A stretch of DNA of 64,000 nt from Hyphomicrobium sp. CS1GBMeth3. Its GTDB lineage: Bacteria > Pseudomonadota > Alphaproteobacteria > Rhizobiales > Hyphomicrobiaceae. Under the pieces are notes generated by a model. That model searched no databases. It had not been told where the DNA came from and saw nothing but the letters and a program-made list of their open reading frames with translations. The stretch lies in contig NZ_FPHO01000003.1 of assembly GCF_900117455.1 (NCBI RefSeq), positions 248,001 to 312,000 of the forward strand, written 5' to 3'. Below are positions 1 through 9,343 of this stretch, in pieces. The stretch's first letter is position 1; every line of letters starts with the position of its first letter. The translations under genes were made by a program, and so were the position numbers.

Positions 1-430
1 CGCCACCTTTGGCGCGTGCCAGCGCCTGCACTTCCGTATCCACGGTCAGCACGCCGTTTCCGACCGGAATGTTGTGTCGGATCGCCGTCTCCATCAGCCA
101 GTGATTGGTGTTGTTGCAAACGATGTCATAGTGCGAGGTCTCGCCTCGGATAACGCAGCCCAGCACGATGGCGCCGGCATAGACGTCGCGCCCGCTCCCC
201 GCGAACAGGCCGGCGGTCACGGCCTGCGCCAACGCCTGCGGGATCTCGAGCGCCCCCGGCACCGGCACCCGATCATAGCCCACTCCCGCCTGATCGAGCA
301 CGGCCAGTGCGCCGGCGATGAGCTCGTCCGTCACCTGCTGGTAATACGGCGCCTCGATGATGAGCACGCGCACTGTGCTGCCGGAATGCAGCTCCATTGC
401 TGGGCGCTTATGATGTTCGTCTCTGACCAT
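1..430 (-). CDS. ribH: 6,7-dimethyl-8-ribityllumazine synthase (lumazine synthase), 3' end outside window
   Basis: Penultimate step of riboflavin synthesis: condenses 5-amino-6-ribitylaminouracil with dihydroxybutanone phosphate. The visible 143 codons carry family blocks such as VPGALEIPQAL, GCVIRGETSHYD and NIPVGNGVLTV. The last residues seen (ALARAKGG) are near the usual C-terminus, so only a short piece is missing. The ATG at 430 lies 5 bp after the ribBA stop and is preceded by AGGCGG; an internal ATG at 397 is an alternative. It is the last visible gene of nrdR-ribD-ribE-ribBA-ribH and is probably translated from that mRNA. Confidence 0.95.
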   Translation of the reverse strand, partial: MVRDEHHKRPAMELHSGSTVRVLIIEAPYYQQVTDELIAGALAVLDQAGVGYDRVPVPGALEIPQALAQAVTAGLFAGSGRDVYAGAIVLGCVIRGETSHYDIVCNNTNHWLMETAIRHNIPVGNGVLTVDTEVQALARAKGG

Positions 431-435
431 GCCGC

Positions 436-1575
436 CTACTCGATGGCCCGCGTGCCGACGATGCGCAGACCGTAGCCTTCAAGGCCGACATAAACATCGT
501 CCGGTGCGTTGGTCAGCAGCTCCATATCTACGACGCCGAGCTCGCGCAGAATCTGCGAGCCGACGCCGATGTCCAGCTGCCGCCGCCCGCGGACGGCCTT
601 CTCGCCACCACCCGTTGACGACTGCCGGACAACCCATTCCGAGACGCTCTTCGGCCCGAGGTCGCGGATCAGCACGATAACGCCACGCCCCGCTCGCTCG
701 AGCGCCTGCATCGACTTTGCGACGGAGCCGTGCATGCCGCCGATACCGAGCAGATCGCCCGGCACGTTGACCGCATGTACGCGCACCAGAACGGGGCCAG
801 GCGCCGAGAGGTCGCCCTTGACGAGCGCCAGATGCTCGACCGGCACGACCGTCGTCGTGAAAACGTGAAGGTCGAACGCGCCGCCGAACGCGCTGTCGAC
901 TTTCGTTTGCGCCACGCGCTCGACCAGCCGGTCGTGCTTCAGCCGATAGGCGATCAGATCCTCAATGGTACCGATCTTGAGACCATGCCGCTGCGCAAAC
1001 GGGACGAGGTCCGGCATCCGCGACATGGTGCCGTCCTCGTTCATGATCTCGCAGATCACCGCAGCCGGATAGAGCCCGGCGATGCGCGCCAGATCGACAG
1101 AGGCTTCCGTGTGCCCGGCGCGGATCAGCACGCCGCCCTCGCGCGCGACCAGCGGAAACACGTGACCTGGCGAGACGATATCTTCTGATCCCTTGGTTGG
1201 ATCGATGGCCGTTGCAATGGTGCGCGCGCGATCGTGCGCCGAGATGCCGGTCGACACGCCCTCGCGCGCCTCGATTGACTGTGTAAACGCCGTGCGCTCG
1301 CGCGCCGTCGGCACCATGAAATCGAGGCCGAGCGTTTCGGCGCGCGACTGCATCAGCGCGAGGCAGATGAGGCCGCGCCCGTGCTTGGCCATGAAATTGA
1401 TCGCATCCGGCGTCGCCATCTGCGCGGGGATCACGAGATCACCCTCGTTCTCGCGGCTCTCGGCATCGACCAGGATCACCATGCGGCCATTACGCATGTC
1501 GTCTACGATCTCAGCCGTCGACGACAGGAACCCGCCGCCCTCCGAATACACCACTTTTTCGAGCCCGATGCTCAC
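436..1575 (-). CDS. ribB: 3,4-dihydroxy-2-butanone-4-phosphate synthase with degenerate GTP cyclohydrolase II-like C-terminal domain
   Basis: Makes the four-carbon riboflavin precursor from ribulose 5-phosphate. Residues about 15-215 are a full DHBP synthase with the acidic ESRENEGDL motif, TGISAHDRA and RAGHTEASVDLARIAG. Residues about 220-379 align with GTP cyclohydrolase II but the zinc/catalytic segment, normally H-SEC-TGD with a later RCDCG, reads HAVNVPGDLLGIGG, so the zinc cysteines are gone. The C-terminal half therefore probably has no cyclohydrolase activity. Its start overlaps the end of ribE by 4 bp. It would often be annotated ribBA. Confidence 0.93.
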   Translation of the reverse strand: MSIGLEKVVYSEGGGFLSSTAEIVDDMRNGRMVILVDAESRENEGDLVIPAQMATPDAINFMAKHGRGLICLALMQSRAETLGLDFMVPTARERTAFTQSIEAREGVSTGISAHDRARTIATAIDPTKGSEDIVSPGHVFPLVAREGGVLIRAGHTEASVDLARIAGLYPAAVICEIMNEDGTMSRMPDLVPFAQRHGLKIGTIEDLIAYRLKHDRLVERVAQTKVDSAFGGAFDLHVFTTTVVPVEHLALVKGDLSAPGPVLVRVHAVNVPGDLLGIGGMHGSVAKSMQALERAGRGVIVLIRDLGPKSVSEWVVRQSSTGGGEKAVRGRRQLDIGVGSQILRELGVVDMELLTNAPDDVYVGLEGYGLRIVGTRAIE

Positions 1576-2165
1576 TCGCGAAACTCCATGATCCGCGCCA
1601 CGTATCTGGCGAAGAGGTCGATCTCTACGTTGACCTCGTCGCCGGGCTTTTTGCGCCCCCAGGTCGTCTGGGTCAAGGTCGCGGGGATGAGATTGACGCC
1701 GAAGCGCAGGCCCTCGACCTCGTTGACAGTGAGCGACGTGCCGTTAAGCGCAACCGAGCCCTTGGGCGCTATGAAAGGCGCCAGCTCTGTCGGCACCTCT
1801 ATCAACACCCGCACGCTCTCGCCGTCGGAATGCATGTCCACGATTTCGCCCACGCCGTCGACGTGTCCCGAGACGATATGTCCGCCAAGCTCGTCACCCG
1901 CGCGCAGCGCCCGCTCGAGGTTGACAGCATAACCCGCCTCCCAGGATCCGAGCGTCGTCTTCGACAGCGTCTCGTTGGAAACGTCGACGGTGAACGCGGA
2001 GCCATCGCCGTCCGCCCGCACCGTGACCACCGTCAGGCAGCAGCCGTCGCACGCAATGGACGCGCCGAGCGCGATGCCGTCGGCGTCATAATGCGAGCGG
2101 ATGGCGAACCGCCCGCCTTCGCGGCCGATGATCTCGCCGACGTCGGTAATGATGCCCGTAAACAC
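1572..2165 (-). CDS. ribE: riboflavin synthase alpha subunit
   Basis: Dismutates two 6,7-dimethyl-8-ribityllumazines to riboflavin. The 197-residue protein has the expected two lumazine-binding repeats: the N-terminal MFTGIITDVGEI with IACDGCCLTV, and a second repeat around GGHIVSGHVDGVGEI and SVALNGTSLTV. The length is normal for the family. It starts with GTG at 2165, 11 bp after the ribD stop, and its end overlaps ribBA by 4 bp, so translational coupling is likely. Confidence 0.96.
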   Translation of the reverse strand: MFTGIITDVGEIIGREGGRFAIRSHYDADGIALGASIACDGCCLTVVTVRADGDGSAFTVDVSNETLSKTTLGSWEAGYAVNLERALRAGDELGGHIVSGHVDGVGEIVDMHSDGESVRVLIEVPTELAPFIAPKGSVALNGTSLTVNEVEGLRFGVNLIPATLTQTTWGRKKPGDEVNVEIDLFARYVARIMEFRE

Positions 2166-2176
2166 GTTTTCGCTTC

Positions 2177-3295
2177 CTAGAGTGGGACGGACTGCCGTGC
2201 ACGGAGGAACGCCACCGCGTCCGCTCCGACGCTCCGGTGCGCCGTGAGCGCGAGATCTAGCCCCTGAGCATACCGGGCGGCAAGCTCCGCGAGCCGGGTC
2301 GGCTCGCCTCCAGCCGCTCCGGCCTGAAAAATCACGACTTCGTCCACCAAACCGGCATCGGCGAAGGCCTGCCAGACGGCCTCCCCGCCCTCGACCAGGA
2401 GCCGCGTCACGCCGGCATCAGCGAGTCGCGCCAGCACCTCCCGCAGCACCAGCCCTTTGTCCCCGGCCGGGAGACGCTCGAGGCGGACACCCGCAGCTTC
2501 AAAGGCCTGCGTCCGCTCCGCCGCGGATTGCTCGGCCGAGAAGACCCAGGAGGGAACATCACGGGCGCTCCGCACCAGTTTGAGCCCGTCCGGCAGATCG
2601 AGCCCCCGCGACAGCACGACCCGCGTCGGCGACCGCCCCGCAAGCCCGGGCAGACGGCAGGTCAGCTCCGGATCGTCGTCGCGCGCCGTGCCGGCGCCGA
2701 CGAGAATGGCATCGGCCTCCGCCCTCAGCCGATGCGCAAGCGCGCGTGCCTCAAGCCCCGTCACCATTCGCGCGCGCCCGTCGGCCCCCCGCGGGATCGT
2801 GCCGTCCTCAGCGAACGCCATCTTGAGCTGTACAAACGGACGCCGCTCGGTGACGCGCAGGATGTGCCCCATCGTCACCCAGCGCGCATCCTCGCCAGCA
2901 AGACCGACCTCGACCGTTATGCCGGCATCGCGCAGGCGCGCGATCCCATCACCGCGCGTGCGCGGATCCGGATCCTCGACACCGATGACAACGCGCTTGA
3001 GCCCCCCCGCAACGACGGCATCCGCGCACGGCGGCGTCTTTCCGAAATGCGCGCACGGCTCGAGCGTGACGTAGAGCGTGGCACCCTGCGCCCGTGCGCC
3101 AGCCCGCCCCAACGCCACGGGCTCCGCGTGCGGGCGACCGCCCGGCTGCGTTACGCCGCGCGCAATGAGCTCGCCCGTCGCCTCATCCGCAACGACAGCT
3201 CCGACCGATGGGTTGGGCGCGGCCGTGCCGAGCCCCCGCCGCGCGAGCATCAGCGCGATCTGCATCATGTGCGCGTCGAAAGACGAGAAACTCAT
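2177..3295 (-). CDS. ribD: bifunctional diaminohydroxyphosphoribosylaminopyrimidine deaminase / 5-amino-6-(5-phosphoribosylamino)uracil reductase
   Basis: Second and third steps of the riboflavin pathway. The N-terminal deaminase (residues 1-145) shows the zinc motif HAEPVAL and TLEPCAHFGKTPPC. The C-terminal NADPH reductase (about 150-372) contains QLKMAFAEDGTI, ADAILVGAGTARDDDP and LLVEGGEAVWQAF. Length 372 is typical. It follows nrdR by 42 bp on the same strand and precedes ribE, the usual nrdR-rib order in alphaproteobacteria. Confidence 0.96.
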   Translation of the reverse strand: MSFSSFDAHMMQIALMLARRGLGTAAPNPSVGAVVADEATGELIARGVTQPGGRPHAEPVALGRAGARAQGATLYVTLEPCAHFGKTPPCADAVVAGGLKRVVIGVEDPDPRTRGDGIARLRDAGITVEVGLAGEDARWVTMGHILRVTERRPFVQLKMAFAEDGTIPRGADGRARMVTGLEARALAHRLRAEADAILVGAGTARDDDPELTCRLPGLAGRSPTRVVLSRGLDLPDGLKLVRSARDVPSWVFSAEQSAAERTQAFEAAGVRLERLPAGDKGLVLREVLARLADAGVTRLLVEGGEAVWQAFADAGLVDEVVIFQAGAAGGEPTRLAELAARYAQGLDLALTAHRSVGADAVAFLRARQSVPL

Positions 3296-3337
3296 GACTG
3301 CCTTCCGCCCTTGCCGCCAGAGCAGCGCGGACGTACC

Positions 3338-3826
3338 TTAATGCTTCTTTGCCAGCCGCAGCGCGCCGGAGACGTCGTCGCGCGCGATCTCGCCGAGCAC
3401 CTCCTGGAAATCCGCGGCCTCACGGAAATCACGGTAGACCGACGCAAACCGCACGTACGCCACCGGGTCGAGCGCGCGCAACCCCTCCATCACATAGGCG
3501 CCGATGGTTGAGGACGGAATCTCCGTCTCACCCGAGCTCTCGAGCTGGCGCACGATGCCCGACACCATGCGCTCGATGCGCTCCGTCTCGATCGGCCGCT
3601 TCCGAAGCGCGACCGCGACTGACTTCTGCAGCTTGTCGCGGTCGAACGGCACCTTGCGCCCCGAGCGCTTGACGACGATCAGCTCGCGCAACTGCACGCG
3701 CTCGAAGGTCGTGAAACGGCCACCGCAATCGGGGCACACGCGCCGCCGACGGATCGCCGCATTCTCTTCCGTTGGCCGGCTGTCCTTGACCTGCGTTTCC
3801 TCGCAGGAGCAGTAGGGGCAGCGCAT
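3338..3826 (-). CDS. nrdR: transcriptional repressor NrdR
   Basis: Zinc-ribbon/ATP-cone repressor of ribonucleotide reductase genes that senses ATP/dATP. The ATG at 3826 gives the canonical N-terminus [18 protein letters not shown], with the CxxC pair, then [12 protein letters not shown] and an ATP-cone ([18 protein letters not shown]). The mature length of 162 residues fits the family; longer upstream frames only read through the intergenic hairpin. A likely target, nrdJ, lies 11 kb away in this window behind two NrdR-box-like sites. Confidence 0.96.
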   Translation of the reverse strand: MRCPYCSCEETQVKDSRPTEENAAIRRRRVCPDCGGRFTTFERVQLRELIVVKRSGRKVPFDRDKLQKSVAVALRKRPIETERIERMVSGIVRQLESSGETEIPSSTIGAYVMEGLRALDPVAYVRFASVYRDFREAADFQEVLGEIARDDVSGALRLAKKH

Positions 3827-3847
3827 CGATCGGTCTCCGAACTGAAA

Positions 3848-3874
3848 GGCGCCGGGGCTCACCACCCCGGCGCC
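3848..3874 (-). terminator. GC-rich hairpin between glyA and nrdR
   Basis: A perfect 10-bp inverted repeat (3848-3857 with 3865-3874) with a 7-nt loop, immediately downstream of glyA on the minus strand. The following minus-strand bases are TTTCAGT, a weak U-tract. It probably ends or attenuates the glyA transcript before nrdR. Confidence 0.6.
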
Positions 3875-3944
3875 TTCTTCTAATTCAGTTTGAGGGATGG
3901 CGAAACGCCAGCCCCGCGCCTCTCCCCAACGGGAAAGTGCCGGA

Positions 3945-5240
3945 TCAGTAGATCGGGAAGCGCTTGCAGAGCTCCGTCGCCTCGGCCTTGATCTTCTCCT
4001 CGACGGCGCCGTTGCCGGCTTCGCCATTCTTGGCAAGGCCTTCCAGAACCTCGGCGATCATGCGGCCGATATCGCGGAATTCCGCTTCCCCGAAGCCACG
4101 CGTCGTGCCGGCCGGCGCACCGAGACGGATGCCCGAGGTGACCATCGGCTTCTCCGGATCGAACGGCACGCCGTTCTTGTTGCACGTGATGTGCGCGCGG
4201 CCGAGCGACTTCTCCGAGATGTTGCCCGTGAGCTTCTTCGGACGAAGGTCGACGAGGATGAGGTGCGTGTCCGTACCGCCCGAGACCAGCGCGAAGCCCG
4301 AGTTGACGAGCACCTCGCCCATTGCCTTGGCGTTGACGATCACCTGCTTCGCGTAGCTCTTGAACTCCGGCGTCAGGATCTCGCCGAACGCCACCGCCTT
4401 GCCGGCGATCACGTGCATCAGCGGACCGCCCTGGATGCCGGGAAAGATCGCCGAGTTGATCTTCTTGGCGATGCCCTCGTCGTTGGTGAGGATCATGCCG
4501 CCGCGCGGGCCGCGCAGCGTCTTGTGCGTCGTCGTGGTGACGACGTGTGCGTGCGGGAACGGCGAGGGATGCTCACCGGCCGCGACGAGGCCGGCAAAGT
4601 GCGCCATGTCGACCATGAGATGCGCACCGACCTCATCAGCGATCGAGCGGAACGCCGCGAAGTCGAATTGGCGCGGATAGGCCGAGCCACCGGCGATGAT
4701 GATGCGCGGGTTCTCCGCCTTTGCGATCTCACGCACCTTATTCATATCGACGCGATGCGTATCAGGCTCGACCTGGTAATGCACTGCGCGGAACCACTTG
4801 CCGGACTGGTTGACCGTCGCGCCGTGCGTGAGGTGGCCGCCGTGGGCGAGGTTGAGGCCGAGGATCGTATCGCCCGGCTTGGCGAGCGCATTGAACACGC
4901 CCTGGTTTGCCTGCGAGCCCGAGTTCGGCTGCACGTTGGCGAAGCCGCAGCCGAAGATCTTCTTGGCGCGCTCGATGGCGAGGTCCTCGACGATGTCCAC
5001 GTACTGGCAGCCGCCGTAGTAGCGCCGGCCCGGATAGCCCTCGGCGTACTTGTTGGTGAGCACGCTGCCGGCCGCGTCCAGCACGGCCTGGGACACGATG
5101 TTCTCAGACGCGATCAGCTCGATCTCGTACTGCTGACGCCCCAGCTCCTTGTCGATGGCCGACGCGACCTCGGGGTCCGTCTCCGCGATGTGCGATTTGA
5201 AGAAGCGATGGGTCGGGCTCTCGGCCTTCGTGTTGAGCAT
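3945..5240 (-). CDS. glyA: serine hydroxymethyltransferase
   Basis: PLP enzyme converting serine and tetrahydrofolate to glycine and methylene-THF; also central to the serine cycle in many methylotrophs. It shows [10 protein letters not shown], the PLP-lysine motif [14 protein letters not shown] and [14 protein letters not shown]. The ATG at 5240 ([14 protein letters not shown]) has a GAGGAAA ribosome binding site; a longer in-frame extension upstream has no such support. It encodes 431 residues. It lies upstream of nrdR and the rib genes on the same strand, separated by a hairpin. Confidence 0.96.
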   Translation of the reverse strand: MLNTKAESPTHRFFKSHIAETDPEVASAIDKELGRQQYEIELIASENIVSQAVLDAAGSVLTNKYAEGYPGRRYYGGCQYVDIVEDLAIERAKKIFGCGFANVQPNSGSQANQGVFNALAKPGDTILGLNLAHGGHLTHGATVNQSGKWFRAVHYQVEPDTHRVDMNKVREIAKAENPRIIIAGGSAYPRQFDFAAFRSIADEVGAHLMVDMAHFAGLVAAGEHPSPFPHAHVVTTTTHKTLRGPRGGMILTNDEGIAKKINSAIFPGIQGGPLMHVIAGKAVAFGEILTPEFKSYAKQVIVNAKAMGEVLVNSGFALVSGGTDTHLILVDLRPKKLTGNISEKSLGRAHITCNKNGVPFDPEKPMVTSGIRLGAPAGTTRGFGEAEFRDIGRMIAEVLEGLAKNGEAGNGAVEEKIKAEATELCKRFPIY

Positions 5241-5475
5241 GGACGTTTCCTCGTAGATCCGGCTGGAAATTGAACGGAAGCTGGACAGCGTCGAAAGGGT
5301 TAACTCGAAAAAAGCGGGATGGCGCGCCGCCCGCATCCGGCGCTGGCATGGGATGCGGCACAGGGAACCCTACTTTCGCACGCCCTTACCATGCGCCAGC
5401 CAATAGCAACAGGGAAGTCGCGTCGCACCCAGTAATTGCTGTGCGCTGCAACATGCCCGGCGTAGGCCCGGGCAC

Positions 5476-5514
5476 CAAAAAAATAGGCCCGCCGAGGATA
5501 AACCCGGCGGGCCT
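5476..5514 (-). terminator. Rho-independent terminator of hemA
   Basis: A perfect 10-bp stem (5485-5494 with 5505-5514) with a 10-nt loop, followed on the minus strand by TATTTTTTTGG. It sits 20 bp beyond the hemA stop codon. The rest of the 5241-5475 stretch, the glyA leader, shows no gene. Confidence 0.85.
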
Positions 5515-5534
5515 CGCAATGGGAGAAGACGCGC

Positions 5535-6770
5535 CTATTCGGCGGCGAGCTTGCCGGTACGTCCGACGGAAGCGGGGCAAGCGGCCCACAGTTCGGCGAG
5601 CGCGTTGGTCAAATAGTCCATCTGCGCGTCGGTGTGATGCGGCCCGGGCGTGAGGCGGATGCGCTCCGTCCCGCGCGGCACGGTCGGATAGTTGATCGGC
5701 TGCACGTAGATGCCGTGCTGGTCGAGGAGGCGATCGGTGACCTCCTTGCAGTGCACCGGGTCGCCGATCAGAACCGGCACGATGTGGCTCTGATTCTGGA
5801 ACACCGGCAGTCCGGCCGCCATGAGCCGGCTCTTGAGCGCGCGTGCGCGCTCCTGATGGCGGGCGCGCTCGAGCGAGCTGACTTTGAGATGTCGGATGCT
5901 CGCAAGCGCACCTGCCGCAATCGCAGGCGCAAGGGACGTGGTGAAGATGAAGCCCGACGCGTAGGAGCGGATCGCGTCGCAAAGGTCGCGCGTGCCGGCG
6001 ATGTAGCCGCCCATGACGCCGAAGCCCTTCGCCAGCGTGCCGTTGATGATGTCGACGCGACCCATGACACCGTCGCGCTCGGCGATGCCGCCCCCGCGCG
6101 GGCCGTACATGCCGACCGCATGCACCTCATCGAGGTAGGTCAGCGCCCCGTACTTCTCGGCAAGATCGCAGATCGCCGAGATGGGCGCGATGTGCCCGTC
6201 CATCGAGTACACGCTCTCGAACGCGATGATCTTCGGCGCGTCGCGCGGCACCTGCTTCAGCTTCGCTTCGAGGTCGGCAACATCGTTGTGGCGGAAGATG
6301 CGCTTCTCGGAGCCGCCGTGACGGATGCCCTGGATCATCGAAGCGTGATTCTTCTCGTCGGAGAAGATCACGCAGCCGGGCAGCAGCTTCGCAAGCGTAG
6401 AGAGCGTCGCATCGTTGGCGACGTAGGCCGAGGTGAAGAGCAGCGCCTGCTCCTTGCCGTGCAGATCCGCGAGCTCATGCTCGAGCTCCACGTGATAATG
6501 CGTCGTGCCGGAAATATTGCGCGTGCCACCCGAGCCCGCACCCACCAAGTCGATGGCCTCGTGCATGGCGGCGATAACCTTGGGATGCTGTCCCATGCCG
6601 AGGTAGTCGTTGGAGCACCACACGACGATCGGCTTGGCGCCTTCGGGCGTGACATGGTCTGCGGCGGGAAACTGGCCACGGTGACGCTTCACATCGGCGA
6701 ACACCCTATAGCGTCCCTCGCGCCGGATCGCATCGAGAGATGCCCTAAGCTGCCCCGCATAATCGACCAT
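5535..6770 (-). CDS. hemA: 5-aminolevulinate synthase
   Basis: Condenses glycine with succinyl-CoA to 5-aminolevulinate, the Shemin pathway used by alphaproteobacteria. Family motifs include [28 protein letters not shown], the PLP lysine in [13 protein letters not shown] and [13 protein letters not shown]. The ATG at 6770 (MVDYAGQL) has GAGGAA upstream and gives 411 residues. A longer frame reaching 6878 lacks family similarity. It is monocistronic, with a strong terminator behind it. hemB, the next pathway step, is 5.4 kb away on the other strand. Confidence 0.96.
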   Translation of the reverse strand: MVDYAGQLRASLDAIRREGRYRVFADVKRHRGQFPAADHVTPEGAKPIVVWCSNDYLGMGQHPKVIAAMHEAIDLVGAGSGGTRNISGTTHYHVELEHELADLHGKEQALLFTSAYVANDATLSTLAKLLPGCVIFSDEKNHASMIQGIRHGGSEKRIFRHNDVADLEAKLKQVPRDAPKIIAFESVYSMDGHIAPISAICDLAEKYGALTYLDEVHAVGMYGPRGGGIAERDGVMGRVDIINGTLAKGFGVMGGYIAGTRDLCDAIRSYASGFIFTTSLAPAIAAGALASIRHLKVSSLERARHQERARALKSRLMAAGLPVFQNQSHIVPVLIGDPVHCKEVTDRLLDQHGIYVQPINYPTVPRGTERIRLTPGPHHTDAQMDYLTNALAELWAACPASVGRTGKLAAE

Positions 6771-7068
6771 CGACGTATTCCTCGGACCTTTGTTCTCCGG
6801 CGCGCGGCTGGTTTTAGGTGTGCTTTCGGAAATGTGCAAACCAGTTTCCGAGGAACGGCACCGAGCCAGATCGAGCAAACCGTGTTTTCTTTAGCATCGC
6901 GCGCCAACTGTTACAGTGCAACGGCTCTTATGCCGCAGTAATAGGCCGCGCACCGCCAGTAAGAAACGCGGCAACGGAATGTATCCGTCGCGTCAGCATC
7001 CTTTTTGCAGCGCAAAAACACCGCTTGCCTTGATAGGGATCAAGGGATGCCTAATAGCGCTCAGCGCC

Positions 7069-8352
7069 TCAATAGGAGGTCGCGATTTCCGCTACGCCGT
7101 CACGATTATAGAGATCGCGGCGGAAATGGATGGTTCCGTCCTCGGTCGCCCAGGCCGAAATATAGACGAAATGCAGGGGCACCGGCGTCGCGAGCCGCAC
7201 GTCCTTGCGCTCACCGGTTTCCTTCATTTTTTCGACGCGCTCCTGGTCCCAGCCACTATTTTGGCCGAGCAGCCAGTACGCGAGCCGCTCGACGTTATGG
7301 ACCCGAATGCACCCCGAGCTTGCTGCTCGGAAATTCCGACCGAAAAGACCTTCCGACGGACTGTCGTGCATGTAGACGGAATCGCTGTTGGCGAAATTGA
7401 TCTTCACAAAGCCGAGCGGATTGTCCTTACCCGGTGGCTGCCGATACGCGTAGGACTTCACCGCGGGCGAGCTCCAATCGACCTTCTCGGGATCGACCTT
7501 CTTGCCGTTGCTGTAGGCCTCGATGCCGGTCTTGAGAAGAACGTTCTCGCCCTTGGCCTGCATCTCACGCCCCTGCGGGATGAGATCCTTGCTGATCACC
7601 GTCGGCGGCAGCCGCCAGATGGGGTTGAAGTTCATTTCTGTGATCGACGAGCGCAGGATCGGCGTCGGCCGGTCGACCTTGCCCACCACGCCCGTGTGCC
7701 GCGAGATCACCTTGTTGAGGGCCACCGCCTCGACCTGCGCCGCCGGAATGTTGACCACGACATACTTGCCCTGCGACTTGGCCACGCCGGACAGTTCCGT
7801 GATGCGCTTGAGGTTGACCTTGAGCTGCTTCAGGCGATCTTCTGCCGACACGTTGAGCGAAGCCACCGTCGCCTTGTCGAGACGCCTATTGGGCGTCAGC
7901 CCGTTGGTGGACTGATAAGCCTCAAGCGCTTGCTGTAAAGTTCCGTCGAGCGTGTCGCCACCAGCTGCATCCGGGCTGAGCTCGCCCGAGACGATGAGCC
8001 TGTCCCGCAGCTCGACCAAAGCAAAGTGCTGCTCGCCGGGCTTCACTACGGCGTCAGGGACCGGCTTCCAGCCGCCGGCCTTGACGATCGCCTCGTAGCG
8101 CTCGATGGCCGCGCGCGTCGCGGCGACGTTCTTCGGCGAAAGCGTCGGATATCCCGGCGGCGGATTGCGCTCGAGCTCTCGCAGCCGCTGGCGCTCCGTC
8201 ACGATGTCGCTGGGACCGCCGTCCTTCGGACCGAACTGCAAGGTCCAGAAGTCGTCCATGGCCAAGCCCGGACGGGCGAAAAGCAGAAACGCGAGCGCCA
8301 CCGCTCCCATGCGAATGCTCTTGCCACGCGCGCCTGATATCGACACCGCCAT
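7069..8352 (-). CDS. ldtP: exported L,D-transpeptidase (YkuD domain), LdtR-linked
   Basis: Periplasmic peptidoglycan cross-linking enzyme. The ATG at 8352 follows GAGGGGGAT and gives 427 residues with an N-terminal signal sequence (hydrophobic GAVALAFLLFARPGLA). A peptidoglycan-binding-like segment (QALEAYQSTNGLTPNRRLDKATV) is followed by the YkuD catalytic domain with HDSPSEGLF and the active-site cysteine in SSGCIRVHN. The MarR-type gene directly upstream resembles LdtR, which controls an L,D-transpeptidase in Liberibacter and Sinorhizobium; the symbol rests on that analogy. Confidence 0.9.
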   Translation of the reverse strand: MAVSISGARGKSIRMGAVALAFLLFARPGLAMDDFWTLQFGPKDGGPSDIVTERQRLRELERNPPPGYPTLSPKNVAATRAAIERYEAIVKAGGWKPVPDAVVKPGEQHFALVELRDRLIVSGELSPDAAGGDTLDGTLQQALEAYQSTNGLTPNRRLDKATVASLNVSAEDRLKQLKVNLKRITELSGVAKSQGKYVVVNIPAAQVEAVALNKVISRHTGVVGKVDRPTPILRSSITEMNFNPIWRLPPTVISKDLIPQGREMQAKGENVLLKTGIEAYSNGKKVDPEKVDWSSPAVKSYAYRQPPGKDNPLGFVKINFANSDSVYMHDSPSEGLFGRNFRAASSGCIRVHNVERLAYWLLGQNSGWDQERVEKMKETGERKDVRLATPVPLHFVYISAWATEDGTIHFRRDLYNRDGVAEIATSY

Positions 8353-8620
8353 GGAATCCCCCTCGCAAACGCCGGCCCCAGCCTGGTGCGTGGTGGCCGG
8401 CTCTCCCTGTGCGCCGCTGTGTGCGCTACCGCGCGCAAGCAACCGCATCCCGTACGAGATACCGTTTTACCGGGAGAATTGCATGTTCCCGGCCCGACCA
8501 AAAGCCCCTGCCCCGCTCCAGGGCGGGGGTGATGCGGCTCCGCCACAAGTAAAATGCGAAGCGAGAGACCGGATCTGCGTGCCATAGCTGCCCCTTAGGA
8601 GAGCTGTCCCTCAGAAATGC

Positions 8621-8645
8621 AAAAGGGGCGCCCCGCGGCACCCCT
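8621..8645 (-). terminator. terminator downstream of the ldtR-like gene
   Basis: An 8-bp stem (8624-8631 with 8638-8645, one G-T pair) and a 6-nt loop, then TTTTGC on the minus strand, between the MarR gene and ldtP. It suggests the two genes are separate or only partly co-transcribed. Confidence 0.65.
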
Positions 8646-8679
8646 CATGCGTCTGGCTTTGTATGCAGGCGGCTGAGGA

Positions 8680-9192
8680 CTACAGCCGATAGCGGATCTG
8701 GTCGGTCCAAAAGCGCTCGAGTCGCGCCAGGGCCTTGTTGAGACCCTGCAGCTCATCGCTTGTGACCTGAGCCACGGCTTCGACCGAACCGAGCTGACGC
8801 TGGTAGAGCTTGGTGACGACGTCAGCAGCTTGCCGGCCTTTAGCCGACAGCGACACGCGCACGCTGCGCTTGTCGCTGTCGCTGCGCTCGTAGTCGATGT
8901 AACCCATCTCGACGAGCTTCTTAAGATTATAGGATACGTTCGAGCCCATGTAGAAGCCGCGGCTCTTGAGCTCACCGGCCGTCAGCTCGTTGTCGCCCAT
9001 GTTGTAGAGCAAGAGCGCCTGCACGGCGTTGAGGTCCGACGTTCCGGTGCGATCGAACTCGTCCTTGATGACATCGAGCAGGAGACGGTGCAGACGCTCG
9101 ATGAGATGAAGACTCTGCACATACTCCGAACGAAGATTTGGACCCTGGTCCACGGGCGCACGCTTGCGCTCCGCATTGCTAGCGGTGTTCAT
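8680..9192 (-). CDS. ldtR: MarR-family regulator, LdtR-like
   Basis: A 170-residue winged-helix regulator. The central part (LNAVQALLLYNMGDNELTAG, then YMGSNVSYNLKKLVEMGYI, with the wing around ERSDSDKRSVRVSLSAKG) is the MarR fold and strongly recalls LdtR, which binds the promoter of an L,D-transpeptidase gene and affects osmotic-stress tolerance. Its position just upstream of an L,D-transpeptidase on the same strand supports this. The ATG at 9192 is the first start. The AT-richer 9193-9343 stretch upstream is its probable promoter. Confidence 0.88.
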   Translation of the reverse strand: MNTASNAERKRAPVDQGPNLRSEYVQSLHLIERLHRLLLDVIKDEFDRTGTSDLNAVQALLLYNMGDNELTAGELKSRGFYMGSNVSYNLKKLVEMGYIDYERSDSDKRSVRVSLSAKGRQAADVVTKLYQRQLGSVEAVAQVTSDELQGLNKALARLERFWTDQIRYRL

Positions 9193-9343
9193 AACCCTGC
9201 CTCACACACAACAACCTGTTTGACGCGACCGGTTTTCCGGTTCTGATGATGTGGAGGCTACGCGAGATCCATAAAAATTAGCTCAATCTGTTGGGTAAAT
9301 ATGCGGTGAATCTCGGTCCCGCCATTACACACCGAGACCCGCC

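Noticed and set aside
1572..3826. FMN riboswitch in the rib operon
   Set aside because: The gene starts are only 11-42 bp from the preceding stops; there is no room and no conserved FMN element.
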